Assembly: GCA_025024175.1 (NCBI GenBank)
Contig: QCXZ01000137.1
Span: 74,896,680 to 74,960,679 of the forward strand
Reading direction: 5' to 3'
DNA: 64,000 nucleotides
Source of the DNA: Rhyzopertha dominica
Taxonomy: Eukaryota > Arthropoda > Insecta > Coleoptera > Bostrichidae
This document shows, piece by piece, positions 62,817 through 64,000 of this stretch; positions within the stretch are counted from its first letter, which is position 1; every line of letters begins with the position of its first letter. The notes under the pieces are model-generated. The model saw only the letters and a list, made by a program, of their open reading frames with translations. It searched no databases and was not told where the DNA came from. Made by a program: the position numbers and the translations under genes.

Positions 62817-62949
62817 ACGAACCAATGAAATGTAGAGATGTTAACTGAAGAGGCACTACACCATAAACAGTAGCATACGAGCACTGATTTGTAGCATTCA
62901 CAGCAGAACTCATGCTTAAGTGATTTTCACTAACTTATAATTGGACGCA

Positions 62950-62955
62950 ATAAAT
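62950..62955 (+). terminator. Putative polyadenylation signal of unit H
   Basis: AATAAA 134 bases after the stop, matching the position after unit E. Confidence 0.5.
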
Positions 62956-63404
62956 TATTAGTCAAAATACGATGTATTTTTACAGGCATCTTCACGCCAG
63001 TTTCAGTATTTTTTTTTAAGAAATTCAACATCAACCGCAAAATATCGATTGATTTGGATTTGCCTTCTTATTACATACACTCAAAGTATAAAGATTACGT
63101 GTATTTTTGTTAAATATCAGATTGTCTAAAAGGCACTGGACCAAAATATAATATTAGTTGCATTTTAAAACGAATAAATCACTCCATTTACTGGATTAGA
63201 CAAATAAAGTGGTCTTGACTGTGTTACATTTTGTGTACAAAACTGTACAAAAAAAAACAGATGTACGGTTTGCCTCCTTACCCAAGTAATATGTTAGTAA
63301 ACGTGTGTCATAATTTACAAAAAAATTTAGGACTAGAAGCCAGTATTTCTTTTTTGGAAGGTCAAACGTTTTTTTGAGCAATGCTTCTCAAACTCCCAAA
63401 CATT

Positions 63405-63620
63405 TCAAGGAATTTAATAATTTACTTTTCCTTTATAGTGTATAGCAATGCCTCTAGTTTTCATGTTTGCTCTTTTTAATACCTCCACTGACTGGCGTGT
63501 TATGATACTCGTCTTCGAGTAATACCCCATTGACGGCATTTTAATTTGTAAACGCCACTTTTTATAATTTTTTGATTTTGGGTTTATGGTTAAATTAGTT
63601 TTGCTTACATCTAGCACATT
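63405..63620 (-). mobile_element. Possible Penelope-like GIY-YIG fragment
   Basis: The minus-strand frame (NPKSKNYKKWRLQIKMPSMG, then YYSKTS) resembles a frame-shifted GVYKLKCP-YIGKTSRS start of a GIY-YIG domain. It is short and degraded. Confidence 0.35.
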
Positions 63621-63624
63621 TATC

Positions 63625-64000
63625 TCGAATTTATTAAATGGTTGTTATTGCAATTCTGTGTGTGACACATTTTTTTATTATAAAATTAGACAGAATATAG
63701 AATATTTGTTATAAAAGTCAAACTTAGAATTTTCAAATGTATTGCCAGGGAGTACTGCTACCTGGGGTTCATTGGAATAATAATTATTAGATGTTATCAG
63801 TGACAACTCTCTAAGCTACGCTAGAATCCATTATTATGCTTACCCATGTAATGCAATATTTGTCGATATATTTTGTGCAAGAACCTTCATAACTTGTTTT
63901 CTTATATTTTAGATAAATTCATTGACATAGTTTTAGCAACAAGGTTGGATTTGCATCTACCATGTCTTTCCAATGTTTGTAGATCAGCACCAGCATCCGA
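63625..64000. other. Window end, nothing recognised
   Basis: AT-rich. The last 100 bases are less so and have open frames on the minus strand without a recognisable domain. Confidence 0.3.

Noticed and set aside
1..64000. tRNA, rRNA, CRISPR or bacterial-type features
   Set aside because: No tRNA B-box with a foldable cloverleaf, no rRNA and no regularly spaced repeats were seen; the window is eukaryotic.

Overview
This is a eukaryotic, AT-rich window with short introns (50-66 bp) and many decayed transposons. It comes from an insect genome. The diagnostic genes are insect-type (7tm_6) odorant receptors and a lachesin/DIP-like immunoglobulin gene. A beetle is my best guess from the receptors and the mix of transposons, but the sequence alone does not prove it. 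Single n bases are scattered through the window and a few fall in genes.

Left part (1-26.8 kb): no intact gene was recognised. It holds a diverged inverted repeat at the very start, a decayed ORF with GDGD and YqaJ-like segments (4.4-5.5 kb), a decayed pogo/Tigger transposon (12.0-13.4 kb), an internally deleted LINE (24.0-25.2 kb) and a DDE transposase remnant (25.2-25.8 kb). Several blocks look more GC-balanced than their surroundings and could be conserved non-coding elements.

Middle (26.8-34 kb, minus strand): three exons of an Ig-superfamily cell-surface gene (DIP/lachesin/neurotrimin type) join in phase. Exon A is 33750-33888, exon B 33535-33683 and exon C, a Thr-rich exon, 26864-26923. 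A weak candidate for a C-terminal exon lies at 23150-23217. The intron between exons B and C carries a 3.46 kb DNA transposon (30004-33465). That element has about 460-bp inverted ends, a decayed THAP domain and about 18 copies of a TGCCGTA-like motif.

Right part (37-63 kb, plus strand): a tandem odorant receptor cluster. Five units have an intact exon 1 (266-267 codons) and exon 2 (35 codons): 37011, 41804, 46623, 52306 and 57654. Three broken copies lie among them (about 40640, 45109 and 56536). Only two sets of terminal exons 3 and 4 were found (50446-50718 and 62542-62816). All junctions are phase 0. Either several 5' units share terminal exons by alternative splicing, or three intact-looking units have lost their 3' ends.

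The three youngest units (46623, 52306, 57654) share about 240 bp of upstream sequence and came from segmental duplication; the last two are 5.35 kb apart. Retroelements (LINEs, Penelope-like elements), a mariner remnant and a large foldback hairpin have invaded the introns and spacers. Because exon A of the Ig gene starts mid-protein and its 5' exons must lie at higher coordinates, the whole receptor cluster may be nested, in opposite orientation, in an intron of the Ig gene.
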